In this document: piece by piece, positions 25,607 through 34,005 of the stretch
Layout: each line of letters begins with the position of its first letter
How positions within the stretch are numbered: the stretch's first letter is position 1
Assembly: GCA_965217015.1 (NCBI GenBank)
Contig: OZ244224.1
Span: 1,116,001-1,180,000 of the forward strand
DNA length: 64,000 nucleotides
Source of the DNA: JAYQKL01 sp038142705
GTDB lineage: Bacteria; Pseudomonadota; Alphaproteobacteria; RS24
Reading direction: 5' to 3'
Notes under the pieces: generated by a model
Seen by the model: the letters and a program-made list of their open reading frames with translations, nothing else
Told to the model about the DNA's origin: nothing
Database searches by the model: none
Program-made: the position numbers and the translations under genes

Positions 25607-26446
25607 CTAGAAAATTTGCTTCCAAGCGCGCTTATACCAAGCTTCTTTTTCGCCAGGTGAGAAGTCACGCTCGACAAGCATTCGATAGGAATCCGCATAC
25701 CAATCACTATTTGGGTAATTATAACCCAAAACCGCCGCAGATGCGCGGGCTTCTTCTTCCAGCCCCAAAGCCAAATAAGACTCCGTCAAACGATGTAAGG
25801 CCTCTTCAATATGGGTGGTGCGCTGATATTCAAGCACCACATTGCGAAAGCGGTTAATCGCCGCGACATGAGAATTATTGCGCAAATAGTAACGCCCAAT
25901 TGACATTTCTTTACTCGCCAAATGGTCAATGGTCAGGTCGAGCTTAAGCCGTGCATCACGCGCATAATCTGTATTTGGGTAACGGCGAATTAAATCAATC
26001 AGAGCCTCGCGCGCCAGTTCGGTGTTTTTCTGGTCGCGAGAAATATCTGAAATTTGCTCATATTGGCACTGCGCGATGAGATAATACATATAAGGTGTCT
26101 GCTCATTGCCCGGGTGTAAGGCAACAAACCGGCGCGCCGCTAAAATGGCTTCGCTATATTTATTTTGTCGGTAATAAGAATAGGCTGACATCACCATTGC
26201 GCGCCGCGCCCAGATTGAATAAGGGTGCTGGCGTTCAACTTCGTCAAATTCCATCGCCGCACGACGGAAATCATTTTTTTCTAAACTGTCATAAGCAGCA
26301 TTGTAGATTTCCTCAACACTGCGCTCGACATATTCAAGTTCTTCGGTTTTGTCATCGGAACAAGCAACCAAAAAACCGGTCAGAAAAACGGCCATAAAGA
26401 CGCGCTTATATTTATGAAAACGCGCTTTAGGTAATTCTTTCATCAT
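25607..26446 (-). CDS. bamD: Outer-membrane assembly lipoprotein BamD
   Basis: Essential lipoprotein of the beta-barrel assembly machine. The 279-residue protein has a basic N-region, a hydrophobic stretch and the lipobox LVAC at residues 26-29, so the Cys would be acylated. The mature part is a string of TPR-like repeats (YNAAYDSLEKNDFRRAAMEF, YRQNKYSEAILAARRFVAL, and others), ending AWYKRAWKQIF. The position lpxC-bamD-recN-ligA is typical of Alphaproteobacteria. A 185-base gap separates it from lpxC; I see no clear promoter there. Confidence 0.94.
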   Translation of the reverse strand: MMKELPKARFHKYKRVFMAVFLTGFLVACSDDKTEELEYVERSVEEIYNAAYDSLEKNDFRRAAMEFDEVERQHPYSIWARRAMVMSAYSYYRQNKYSEAILAARRFVALHPGNEQTPYMYYLIAQCQYEQISDISRDQKNTELAREALIDLIRRYPNTDYARDARLKLDLTIDHLASKEMSIGRYYLRNNSHVAAINRFRNVVLEYQRTTHIEEALHRLTESYLALGLEEEARASAAVLGYNYPNSDWYADSYRMLVERDFSPGEKEAWYKRAWKQIF

Positions 26447-26631
26447 CGACTTATCTCAACACAATTTTTTCATTAACACTATGTATCGCAGGCTCAAAAG
26501 CCACTCAACACAGCCATAAGACTCAAGCTGTCTTAACAGAGTTCATTAGCAAGAGATTGGCTTTATTTTACGATGATTGCAAGAGCCAGAGCTGGGAAAA
26601 TGGTCTTTTTAGATAGATTTTTGGTAAAAAA

Positions 26632-27612
26632 CTATTCCGCCGCCGCAAGTGATGCGAGTTCTGGTTCTTCAGATAAAGAAACAATCTCAAACGCATCAGG
26701 ACGCGAGAACAACGCATGCAGCAGCTTATTATGCAAGGCATGACCGGATTTAACGCCTTTATAGCGACCAATAATACGCAAACCTGCCAGATATAAGTCA
26801 CCAACCGCATCAAGAATTTTATGGCGGACAAATTCATCATCGCCGCGCAGGCCGTCTTCATTCAGGACTTTTTCACCATCAATCACAACAGCATTTTCAA
26901 GCGAGCCGCCAAGCGCTAAGCCTGCCGCGTGCATGGCCTGAACCTCGTGCAACATGCCGAAAGTGCGGGCATTGGAAACAAAGCTGCTAAATTCATCATC
27001 AGCGAGATTCATGGTCGCTGACTGGCGGCCAATCACCGCATTATTAAATTCAATATCGGCTTCAAAAACACACCCCTCATCAGGCAATAATGTGCAGGAC
27101 TTATCGCCATCAGTGACGGTCACGGCACGCTTAATGCGAATCATGCGGCGTGGTGCGTTCAGCTCTTGTGTGCCGACTTGGTTAATCAAATCAACAAATG
27201 CCTGCGAGCTGCCGTCCATAACCGGCACTTCTGGCCCATCAATTTTGATGACGGCATTATCAATACCCATGCCAGAAAGCGCGGCCATTAAATGTTCAAC
27301 CGTCCCAACTGTCACACCATAAGAATTGCCAATCATGGAACATAATGTCACCTGACAAACATGGGCGAAAAGAGCTGGGATTGACGCCTCGGCAGGGTTT
27401 TCAATATCTGTGCGAATGAAAACAATACCCGTATTGGCAGGTGCGGGGTTAAGCGTGAAACTTACATCTGCGCCTGAATGCAACCCAACACCAGTGCAGG
27501 TAAAAGGCGCCGCAACAGTGCGCTGCATCACACCGCAAGGCACGCTGCCCTTAACGGGCATCGCCTCATAGCGGTCATGCATTTGTGCAAGTGTTGCAGG
27601 TGGTGGTGTCAT
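26632..27612 (-). CDS. lpxC: UDP-3-O-acyl-N-acetylglucosamine deacetylase
   Basis: Zinc-dependent committed step of lipid A synthesis, showing that the organism makes lipopolysaccharide. It is 326 residues. Zinc ligands are visible as His in VEHLMAALSGMGIDNA and as His/Asp in RHKILDAVGDLYLAG. RTFGMLHEV and the C-terminal HNKLLHALF (catalytic His region) are also present. About 20 residues precede the first domain. There is no strong Shine-Dalgarno at the ATG (27612); the next in-frame Met is at residue 11. It is separated from ftsZ by 267 bases with a stem-loop. Confidence 0.96.
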   Translation of the reverse strand: MTPPPATLAQMHDRYEAMPVKGSVPCGVMQRTVAAPFTCTGVGLHSGADVSFTLNPAPANTGIVFIRTDIENPAEASIPALFAHVCQVTLCSMIGNSYGVTVGTVEHLMAALSGMGIDNAVIKIDGPEVPVMDGSSQAFVDLINQVGTQELNAPRRMIRIKRAVTVTDGDKSCTLLPDEGCVFEADIEFNNAVIGRQSATMNLADDEFSSFVSNARTFGMLHEVQAMHAAGLALGGSLENAVVIDGEKVLNEDGLRGDDEFVRHKILDAVGDLYLAGLRIIGRYKGVKSGHALHNKLLHALFSRPDAFEIVSLSEEPELASLAAAE

Positions 27613-27835
27613 TCTTAAAACCAGCTTTCAAATATGTTCAAACTTACATAGGTAAATCTACGAGTCTGTTCTACGCCAGCTCACCTGTCACGACAAATAA
27701 CAGTTTGTTACTTTTTGTTACATTTATAGGGGTTTGACACGGTATCAGGGGGTAAAGAATATCGCCTCTCGGCAGCACGGATTGTCATTATCCAGCTTCG
27801 TGAATGATCCAAAATTAAAAACAGCAAAGGTTGAC

Positions 27836-27860
27836 GCCTCCGGCGGATCAAACCGGAGGC
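27836..27860 (-). other. Stem-loop between ftsZ and lpxC
   Basis: A perfect 8-bp stem GCCTCCGG/CCGGAGGC with a nine-base loop, 19 bases after the ftsZ stop. No T-run follows, so it is at best a weak terminator. It may protect the ftsZ 3' end or partly separate lpxC from the dcw transcript. The rest of the 267-base gap shows nothing I can name. Confidence 0.6.
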
Positions 27861-27879
27861 ATCATAATCAGTCTGCCAA

Positions 27880-29832
27880 TTACTGACCGCGTCTCAAAAA
27901 GGCAGGAATATCCAACTGGCCATCATCATAACCGCCAGTTGTCATTGTGGTTTGCACGGTTGACTGAACCGATTGTGGCTCTGGTGCTTTGATGTCCGAA
28001 ACAACCGGTGCTTGCGCAACAGACTCAGTCACAGTTTCTGCCACCGCTTCAGTCGGCTCGCCCGCTTGCTTGGCCACTTCTTCAACCACATCAGCAATAT
28101 CAGGCTCGTGTTGAGCTGGCTCAGACGAAGCGGACAGGCTGTCATCTGAACTTGCTGGCGCTTCAACAGCAGCTTCAACAGCAGCTTCAACGGGCGCTTC
28201 AGCCTTTTCAGGTGCTGGCATCTCTGCCGCTTCTTTTTCTACCATTTCAGTTTCTGTGGTTGCGCTTGCAATTTCAGCCTGAGATGAGATTTCAGCTTTT
28301 GCTTCCGTCTCGGCAGCCGCAATAGCTGACGCCCGCACCGGAGATTGAATTTCCTGAGGCGGGGTTTCATCAAGCATAAGCGGTTCCATTTTCATGGTTG
28401 AAGTTGCAACAGCCGGCTGATTTTCTGGCTCTGGCATGGGGGTATCCATGTCAGTCGATGCGGGTTTTGCCACATCGATTTCAGCCGTTTTTTCCTTCAC
28501 CGCAGGTGCGATTGGCGCTTGGGGCGCCGCTTTCGCTTTTTCCTCAGATTTACGCCCACGCAACACTCTGTCGAGGAAACTCTGACCGCGTTTTTTGGCA
28601 CGGGTTTCCCGAGGTGGTTTTTCCGCTTCACCAAGAAAATCAGGGATATTTGATGCTTTTTGCCCTGTTTCCTCTGGCTGTGCTGCAGGCATTGGCGCGC
28701 TGTCAGCCTCAGCTGTCACCGGCATTTCAGCCTGCTCACCCATTATATTTTGCGATGCGCCAAAATCGGCCTCACCAATTACCGGATCGGCAAGGTTAGA
28801 TTGCCCAGCCGGATTGAGTTGCACAACCCGCGGTTCATGCGATTCTGGCAAAGCTTGAGCCGCAACCGCGCTATCAATGCCTGTTGCGACAACAGAAACC
28901 CGCATCGAGCCTTCCAGTGTTTCATCATAAATCGCGCCAATGATAATATTGGCCTCACCAGAAACTTCTTTCTTAATGCGCGTGGCTGCCTCATCAACTT
29001 CATAAAGCGTCATATCATTGCCGCCTGTAATATTGATAAGCACACCGGTGGCACCTTGCATGGAGTCATCTTCCAATAAGGGGTTAGCAATCGCTGCTTC
29101 TGCTGCGTCCAGAGCGCGGTTTTCACCATCAGCTTCGCCTGTACCCATCATGGCTTTGCCCATTTCATTCATGACCATTTTAACATCTGCAAAGTCCAAA
29201 TTAATCAAACCTGGCTTGGTCATTAAATCTGTCACACTCGCAACGCCCGAATGCAACACCTCATCAGCAATCGCAAAGGCTTCAACAAAACCTGTTTGCT
29301 CATTGGCCACACGGAAGAGATTTTGGTTCGGAATGATAATCAGCGTATCAACTTCAGAGGCCAGATTAGCAATGCCATCTTCAGCCGAGCGCATACGCCG
29401 CGGCCCTTCAAACTCAAAGGGTTTGGTCACAACACCGACTGTTAATATACCTTGCTCACGGCAAGCACGCGCAATCACTGGCGCCGCGCCTGTTCCGGTG
29501 CCGCCGCCCATACCAGCTGTCACAAACACCATATGTGAGCCTTGAATTTGGTCGACAATTTCAGCCATTGCCTCTTCAGCAGCCGAGCGACCAATTTCAG
29601 GGTCAGAACCAGCTCCAAGACCTTCGGTGAGCTGGGTACCCATTTGAATACGCCGTTCAGCATGGCTGCCCGTGAGCGATTGTGCGTCCGTATTGGCCAC
29701 CACAAAGTCAACGCCGTTAAGCCCTGCTTTAATCATATTATTAACAGCATTACCGCCAGCTCCGCCGACGCCAATAACTGTGATACGCGGTTTTAATTCC
29801 CGTTTTGGGGGAACAGTAAGTTGGATACTCAT
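27880..29832 (-). CDS. ftsZ: Cell division GTPase FtsZ with long C-terminal linker
   Basis: Tubulin-like GTPase that forms the Z-ring. From the ATG at 29832 (AGGAG eight bases upstream) it is 650 residues; an in-frame start 31 codons earlier lacks support. The GTPase core occupies about residues 10-320: VIGVGGAGGNAVNNMI, NTDAQSL, GMGGGTGTGAAPVIA (tubulin signature) and NQNLFRVAN. A linker of about 300 residues follows, rich in Ala, Glu and Pro. The C-terminal peptide LDIPAFLRRGQ binds FtsA and other partners. E. coli FtsZ is 383 residues; long linkers are usual in Alphaproteobacteria, but this one is at the long end. It is separated from ftsA by 192 bases with three stem-loops. Confidence 0.96.
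   Translation of the reverse strand: MSIQLTVPPKRELKPRITVIGVGGAGGNAVNNMIKAGLNGVDFVVANTDAQSLTGSHAERRIQMGTQLTEGLGAGSDPEIGRSAAEEAMAEIVDQIQGSHMVFVTAGMGGGTGTGAAPVIARACREQGILTVGVVTKPFEFEGPRRMRSAEDGIANLASEVDTLIIIPNQNLFRVANEQTGFVEAFAIADEVLHSGVASVTDLMTKPGLINLDFADVKMVMNEMGKAMMGTGEADGENRALDAAEAAIANPLLEDDSMQGATGVLINITGGNDMTLYEVDEAATRIKKEVSGEANIIIGAIYDETLEGSMRVSVVATGIDSAVAAQALPESHEPRVVQLNPAGQSNLADPVIGEADFGASQNIMGEQAEMPVTAEADSAPMPAAQPEETGQKASNIPDFLGEAEKPPRETRAKKRGQSFLDRVLRGRKSEEKAKAAPQAPIAPAVKEKTAEIDVAKPASTDMDTPMPEPENQPAVATSTMKMEPLMLDETPPQEIQSPVRASAIAAAETEAKAEISSQAEIASATTETEMVEKEAAEMPAPEKAEAPVEAAVEAAVEAPASSDDSLSASSEPAQHEPDIADVVEEVAKQAGEPTEAVAETVTESVAQAPVVSDIKAPEPQSVQSTVQTTMTTGGYDDGQLDIPAFLRRGQ
28160..28195. 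repeat. 12-bp tandem repeat in the FtsZ linker
   Basis: Two exact copies of GCTTCAACAGCA (28160-28171, 28172-28183) and a third diverged copy (28184-28195). On the coding strand they give repeated Glu-Ala-Ala-Val units. It is a possible site of linker-length change. Confidence 0.85.
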
Positions 29833-29944
29833 AGTTTTCTCCTTTCGCTCACATGGTTTGCATTGCTGCTGTGTGAGCCAATAGTCCATCTCCCCGCCCG
29901 CTCCCAATGAGCAGACTTGATCCATGACAGACAGACTTCAATTT

Positions 29945-30018
29945 GAGCCGTCAGGCTCGTTCGGAATATGCCAAAGGCATATTCAGTCGGGATTTTTAGT
30001 GTGTTTTCTAAATATCCC
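29945..30018 (-). promoter_or_regulatory. Three tandem stem-loops in the ftsA-ftsZ gap
   Basis: Read in the direction of transcription. First stem: 30018-30008 with 29999-29989, 11 bp with one mismatch and an eight-base loop, starting six bases after the ftsA stop. Second: GAATATGCC/GGCATATTC (29984-29964), nine perfect pairs with a TTT loop. Third: GAGCC/GGCTC (29958-29945), five pairs with a four-base loop. None is followed by a T-run. They probably act on mRNA processing or stability and so set the FtsZ:FtsA ratio (inference). Confidence 0.6.
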
Positions 30019-30024
30019 GCCATC

Positions 30025-31308
30025 TCAAAAATTCCTCTTAAACCAGTTGCCAAGCTGGCCAAATCGACCCCAAAAACCTGCGTTATTTGAGGTTTGATAT
30101 AAATAATCATTGGGCCGCTTATAGGCATAAGTGACCAATCCGGTGCTGGCCGCAAAAGCGGGGCCTGACACCGCCTCGGGCAGACCTGCCATGCGCATAG
30201 GCCGCCCGCGCCGCACTTGTTTTTCTAAAATTTGTGTCGCTAAATCTTCAACGCCTGTTAGTTGTGCGCCACCGCCTGTCAAAATCACCCGCCGACCAAC
30301 AAATTGACTTATGGCAGAGCTTTCAATTTTCTCACGCACCAGTTCAAAGGTTTCTTCAAGGCGAGGACGGATAATTTGGGTGAGCTGAGCGCGGTCAATG
30401 GCCTGAATTTGCGACGGGTCATTTTCACCTATGGGTAAAATATTGACATTTTCATGCAAGGCGGTGGAGTCCGACCAAGCTGAGCCATGCATCATTTTCA
30501 ACCGCTCCGCCTGCTCAACAGGAATGTTCAGAATCTGCGCAATATCTGTCGTGATATTATGCGCACCAATGGGCAAAATGGCGGTATAGATAGGCGCGCC
30601 CTCAAAAAATACGGTAAAGCCTGTCGTGCCAGCGCCCAAATCAATCACGGTTGCGCCCAAATCCGCCTCGTCTTCCACCAGGCAGGATAATGCGCTGGCA
30701 TAAGGCGTGGCGATTAAGCGGTCAACTGTGAGATGCGATTTTTCAATGCATAATAATAAATTGCGCACCGGCGTTATGGGCGCGGTCATTACATGGGTCG
30801 TCACCCGCAACATATCGCCATGCATGCCCCGCGGGTCTTGCACATTTGGCCCATTATCAATTTTATAAGAAACCGGTATCGCATGCAGCAACTCAACCTG
30901 CTCAGACGCACATTTGTCCCGCGCTTGCAATAAGGCTGAAGCCAAAATCTCATCATCAACCGCATAGCCGTTGAGCGGCTCGGTGACATTATAAGTCTGG
31001 CTTTGCAAAGCGGTAGACGAAATCCCAACCAGAACATTTTCAATTGTTGTTTCAGCCATGCGCTCTGCCGCCTCAACTGCTGCGCGAATGCTTTTCTCAG
31101 CAGCTTCCATATCCGTCACCATGCCGGCACGGAACCCCTTAGACGCATAGGTGCCAACCCCTTTAATCTGCATCAAAGCTGAGCCTTGTTCCGCCACCGG
31201 ATAGGCAACAATGCAAGCAATTTTGCTGGTGCCAATATCCAGCACCGCAACAGGTCCGGTGCGGTTTAAGCGGCTGGCAAATTGCTGATGATGCACGGGT
31301 TGGTTCAT
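30025..31308 (-). CDS. ftsA: Cell division protein FtsA
   Basis: Actin-like protein that tethers FtsZ to the membrane. It is 427 residues. The ATPase fold has VAVLDIGTSKIACIVAY, the FtsA-specific 1C subdomain (about 95-175), VIDLGAGTTGFTVFFEG and VILTGGGAQLTGVEDLA. It ends in an amphipathic helix WGRFGQLGNWFKRNF, the membrane-targeting sequence. The start overlaps the ftsQ stop by four bases (ATGA). The long gap after it, in an otherwise overlapping cluster, marks the point where ftsZ expression can be set separately. Confidence 0.96.
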   Translation of the reverse strand: MNQPVHHQQFASRLNRTGPVAVLDIGTSKIACIVAYPVAEQGSALMQIKGVGTYASKGFRAGMVTDMEAAEKSIRAAVEAAERMAETTIENVLVGISSTALQSQTYNVTEPLNGYAVDDEILASALLQARDKCASEQVELLHAIPVSYKIDNGPNVQDPRGMHGDMLRVTTHVMTAPITPVRNLLLCIEKSHLTVDRLIATPYASALSCLVEDEADLGATVIDLGAGTTGFTVFFEGAPIYTAILPIGAHNITTDIAQILNIPVEQAERLKMMHGSAWSDSTALHENVNILPIGENDPSQIQAIDRAQLTQIIRPRLEETFELVREKIESSAISQFVGRRVILTGGGAQLTGVEDLATQILEKQVRRGRPMRMAGLPEAVSGPAFAASTGLVTYAYKRPNDYLYQTSNNAGFWGRFGQLGNWFKRNF

Positions 31309-32153
31309 GTTGCCTTCTCCGTCTTTTTCTTATTGGTCGGCAAAGGCAAAGCCCGCAAAAGCACGCGGTCTTCCATGCGCAAATCTATGGCGCGCCCATG
31401 CAAGGCCAATACGCGCTTTTCTTTTTCCATATCCATCAAAAGCTTTAAGGCTTTTTCGACATTTTCAGCGGGCAGATGCACCGCGCCGCCATGGTCGAGA
31501 TAAACTGTCCAACGCCGGTCTCCATAACGCCGCGCCCCAACCATGCGGTTTCGCAACACCGGATACGCGGTCAGCAAGTCCATAAATTGAGCCGCATATA
31601 AATGGCTATTTTCGCCCTCCATCGTCGGCAAATGGTGGAACCGCGTGAGATAATTGCGCGTTATTTTAACCCCATCGCGGTCAATGAGATATAAATTCTC
31701 ATCTTGCCGCCAAAGGGCAAATGGCTCTCTTTCCACCAATTCAATATGAAAGCGATCTGGCAAAATACGGGTGATGCTAGCCGACTTGACCCAAGCCAGC
31801 ATTTCAAGGCGCGCCTGTGCAGCGTCAAGGTCCACTGCAAAAATCGGCGTGCCGAGGGGCGTATCAAAAGCGTCAATAATATCTTGCTGGCGCGTATTGT
31901 GGCGTCCGGTCACGCTCACCCCTTTGAGCTGCAACCCTAAATTGGCAAATTGCTGGTGCATATTATTCACGAGCATGAGGCGGGTTTGCGTTAAACTTCC
32001 ATTGAGCCACAGCCCCACCATCACTGCCGATAAAAGAAACACACCCAGCATAAGCGGCGCGAGCGGGCCTGATTTTAACAACCGCACCACAAGCGCTAGT
32101 AAATTGATTGGCGTCGCCAGCAGCGACACAAAATGTTGTTTTAACGCTGACAT
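31305..32153 (-). CDS. ftsQ: Cell division protein FtsQ
   Basis: Bitopic divisome protein linking early and late components. It is 282 residues from the ATG at 32153, which has GGAGGA six bases upstream. An in-frame ATG at 32174 would include the ribosome site and is less likely. A cytoplasmic tail of about 30 residues and a single membrane helix (about 32-50) are followed by a POTRA domain (LKGVSVTGRHNTRQQDIIDA) and the FtsQ beta domain (RMVGARRYGDRRWTVYLDHG). It overlaps ddl by 13 bases and ftsA by 4. Confidence 0.93.
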   Translation of the reverse strand: MSALKQHFVSLLATPINLLALVVRLLKSGPLAPLMLGVFLLSAVMVGLWLNGSLTQTRLMLVNNMHQQFANLGLQLKGVSVTGRHNTRQQDIIDAFDTPLGTPIFAVDLDAAQARLEMLAWVKSASITRILPDRFHIELVEREPFALWRQDENLYLIDRDGVKITRNYLTRFHHLPTMEGENSHLYAAQFMDLLTAYPVLRNRMVGARRYGDRRWTVYLDHGGAVHLPAENVEKALKLLMDMEKEKRVLALHGRAIDLRMEDRVLLRALPLPTNKKKTEKAT

Positions 32154-33052
32154 GAGGCATCCTCCACTATCCACCGAACCAATTCATCATAGGAAATACC
32201 TTGAAAGGCAGCCATTTCTGGCACCAAAGACAAATCGGTCATACCGGGTTGGGTATTGATTTCCAGCAAGACGAGTCCCAACCCCTTTTCGTCATATCTA
32301 AAATCACTGCGTGAAACGCCTTTACACCCAAGCGCCTGATGCGCCGCCAAAGCGACTTCTTTAATTTGAGTGGCGAGTGCTGGCGAAATATCAGCCGGCA
32401 AAACATGCTCACAAATGCCGTCTGTGTATTTTGCGGTAAAATCATAAAAACCTTCTGATGGCACGATTTCCATCACCTCAAGCGCTTGCGCACCCATCAC
32501 CCCGCAGGTAAATTCACGGCCTGGCACATATGTTTCCAACATTGCATCGCCATCAAATGGCCATTTCTCAAGACTTAAAAATTCTGGTAGGGGCGCGTCT
32601 TCACCCACTAAAAACACACCCACACTTGAGCCCTCATTGATCGGCTTCACCACATAAGGTGGCGGCATGGGGTGGTTTTCATAATCTGCTTTTGAAATCA
32701 GCATATCCGGCGCCACTGGAAGCCCCATTTGCTGGAACACATATTTGGCTTTGATTTTGTCCATCGCTAATGAAGAGGCCAAAACCCCCGAATGCGTATA
32801 TGGCAGCTCCAACACTTCCAAAACGCCCTGTATCACACCATCTTCTCCATAAGTGCCATGCAGGCAATTGAAAACACAATCCGGCTGCAGCTCTGTCAGG
32901 CGCTGTGCAATATCTCGCCCGACATCAATTTCGGAAACCGCAAAGCCTAATCGCTGCAAAGCGGCGGCGCAGTTTTTGCCCGATTGCAAACTAATATCGC
33001 GCTCAGCTGACCAGCCACCCATCAAGACCGCAATGTGCCTAAACTGGCTCAT
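32141..33052 (-). CDS. ddl: D-alanine--D-alanine ligase
   Basis: ATP-grasp enzyme making the D-Ala-D-Ala terminus of the peptidoglycan stem. It is 303 residues. Features: the N-terminal GGWSAERDISLQSG, CVFNCLHGTYGEDGVIQG, the Ser/Tyr-rich LPYTHSGVLASSLAMDK, the ATP-binding YVVKPINEGSSVGVFLV, and the C-terminal LLEINTQPGMTDLSLVPEMA with metal-binding Glu/Asn. A tyrosine in PYTHSG is typical of the D-Ala rather than D-lactate form. It overlaps murB by four bases (ATGA). Confidence 0.96.
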   Translation of the reverse strand: MSQFRHIAVLMGGWSAERDISLQSGKNCAAALQRLGFAVSEIDVGRDIAQRLTELQPDCVFNCLHGTYGEDGVIQGVLEVLELPYTHSGVLASSLAMDKIKAKYVFQQMGLPVAPDMLISKADYENHPMPPPYVVKPINEGSSVGVFLVGEDAPLPEFLSLEKWPFDGDAMLETYVPGREFTCGVMGAQALEVMEIVPSEGFYDFTAKYTDGICEHVLPADISPALATQIKEVALAAHQALGCKGVSRSDFRYDEKGLGLVLLEINTQPGMTDLSLVPEMAAFQGISYDELVRWIVEDASCQR

Positions 33053-34005
33053 GACACACCCTCACTCTCATGCGCCGCTTTTTGCGCTTGCCCAATGCGT
33101 TTAATTTCCCAATGCAACTCAATCCCAGCTGTCTCTTGCACGCGCTGGCGCACCTGCTCGCCTAGTGCCTCCAAATCACGCGCTGCCGCGCCGCCATGAT
33201 TGATAAGAAAATTGCAATGCTTTTCTGAAATTTGCGCATCACCAATCCGCATGCCTCGACAGCCTGCCGCCTCTATCAATTTCCACGCTTTTGGCCCATC
33301 AGGATTGGTGCCGCCTGGATTGCGGAAAGTGCTGCCGCCTGTGCGCGCCCGAATGGGCTGGCTGTCTTCGCGTGATACAACAATATCCTGCATTTGCTGC
33401 TCAATTGCTTCACGCGCCCCCGCCTGCAATTGGTAAGTCGCCGAAATGAAAATAAAGTCCTCAGGCACATCGCAATGGCGATAAGCAAATCCCATATCCT
33501 GTTTTGTTAAAATATGCAGCCGCCCTTTTCTGTCGAGCGCTTCAGCCTGCACAAAACAATCAGCTGTTTCGCCGCCATAAGCCCCCGCATTCATGCGTAA
33601 GGCGCCGCCAATTGAACCTGGAATTCCGACATAAAACGCCAAGCCCGCCAGCTCGTTTTTCGCAGCAAATTGCGCCACCTGCTTATCCAATGCCGCCGCG
33701 CCAACCGTTAATCGGGACGCATCATTCACGGTCATCTCAGCAAATGCTTTGCCCAGCTTAATAACCACACCAGCAAAGCCGCCATCGCGCACCAAACTAT
33801 TGGACCCCGCGCCAAGCACATAAAGCGGCACCTCTTCTGGGCAGTTTTGCAAGAAATAGGCAAGGTCATCTTTATCAGCCGGCGTAAATAAATAGGCCGC
33901 CGCACCACCAACCCGAAACCATGTCAAATCCGACAAGGCAACATTCTGGCGTAACTTGCCGCGCAAGTCTGGCAGAAGCTCAGCGAGGTTAGCTAAATCA
34001 ACCAT
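33049..34005 (-). CDS. murB: UDP-N-acetylenolpyruvoylglucosamine reductase
   Basis: FAD enzyme reducing the enolpyruvyl group to give UDP-MurNAc. It is 318 residues from the ATG at 34005; a GTG at 34008 is the alternative. FAD-binding motifs are TWFRVGGAAAYLFTP, VLGAGSNSLVRDGGFAGVVI and GIPGSIGGALRMNAGAYG. Near the C-terminus are GSTFRNPGG, whose Ser is the catalytic acid, and SEKHCNFLIN. This is the type II-like layout without the extra Tyr loop, as I read it. It overlaps murC by eight bases. Confidence 0.95.
   Translation of the reverse strand: MVDLANLAELLPDLRGKLRQNVALSDLTWFRVGGAAAYLFTPADKDDLAYFLQNCPEEVPLYVLGAGSNSLVRDGGFAGVVIKLGKAFAEMTVNDASRLTVGAAALDKQVAQFAAKNELAGLAFYVGIPGSIGGALRMNAGAYGGETADCFVQAEALDRKGRLHILTKQDMGFAYRHCDVPEDFIFISATYQLQAGAREAIEQQMQDIVVSREDSQPIRARTGGSTFRNPGGTNPDGPKAWKLIEAAGCRGMRIGDAQISEKHCNFLINHGGAAARDLEALGEQVRQRVQETAGIELHWEIKRIGQAQKAAHESEGVS

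Noticed and set aside
29833..30155. Small frames and an upstream ftsZ start in the ftsA-ftsZ gap
   Set aside because: The extra 31 codons before the ftsZ ATG at 29832 are not FtsZ-like, and the AGGAG site fits 29832.
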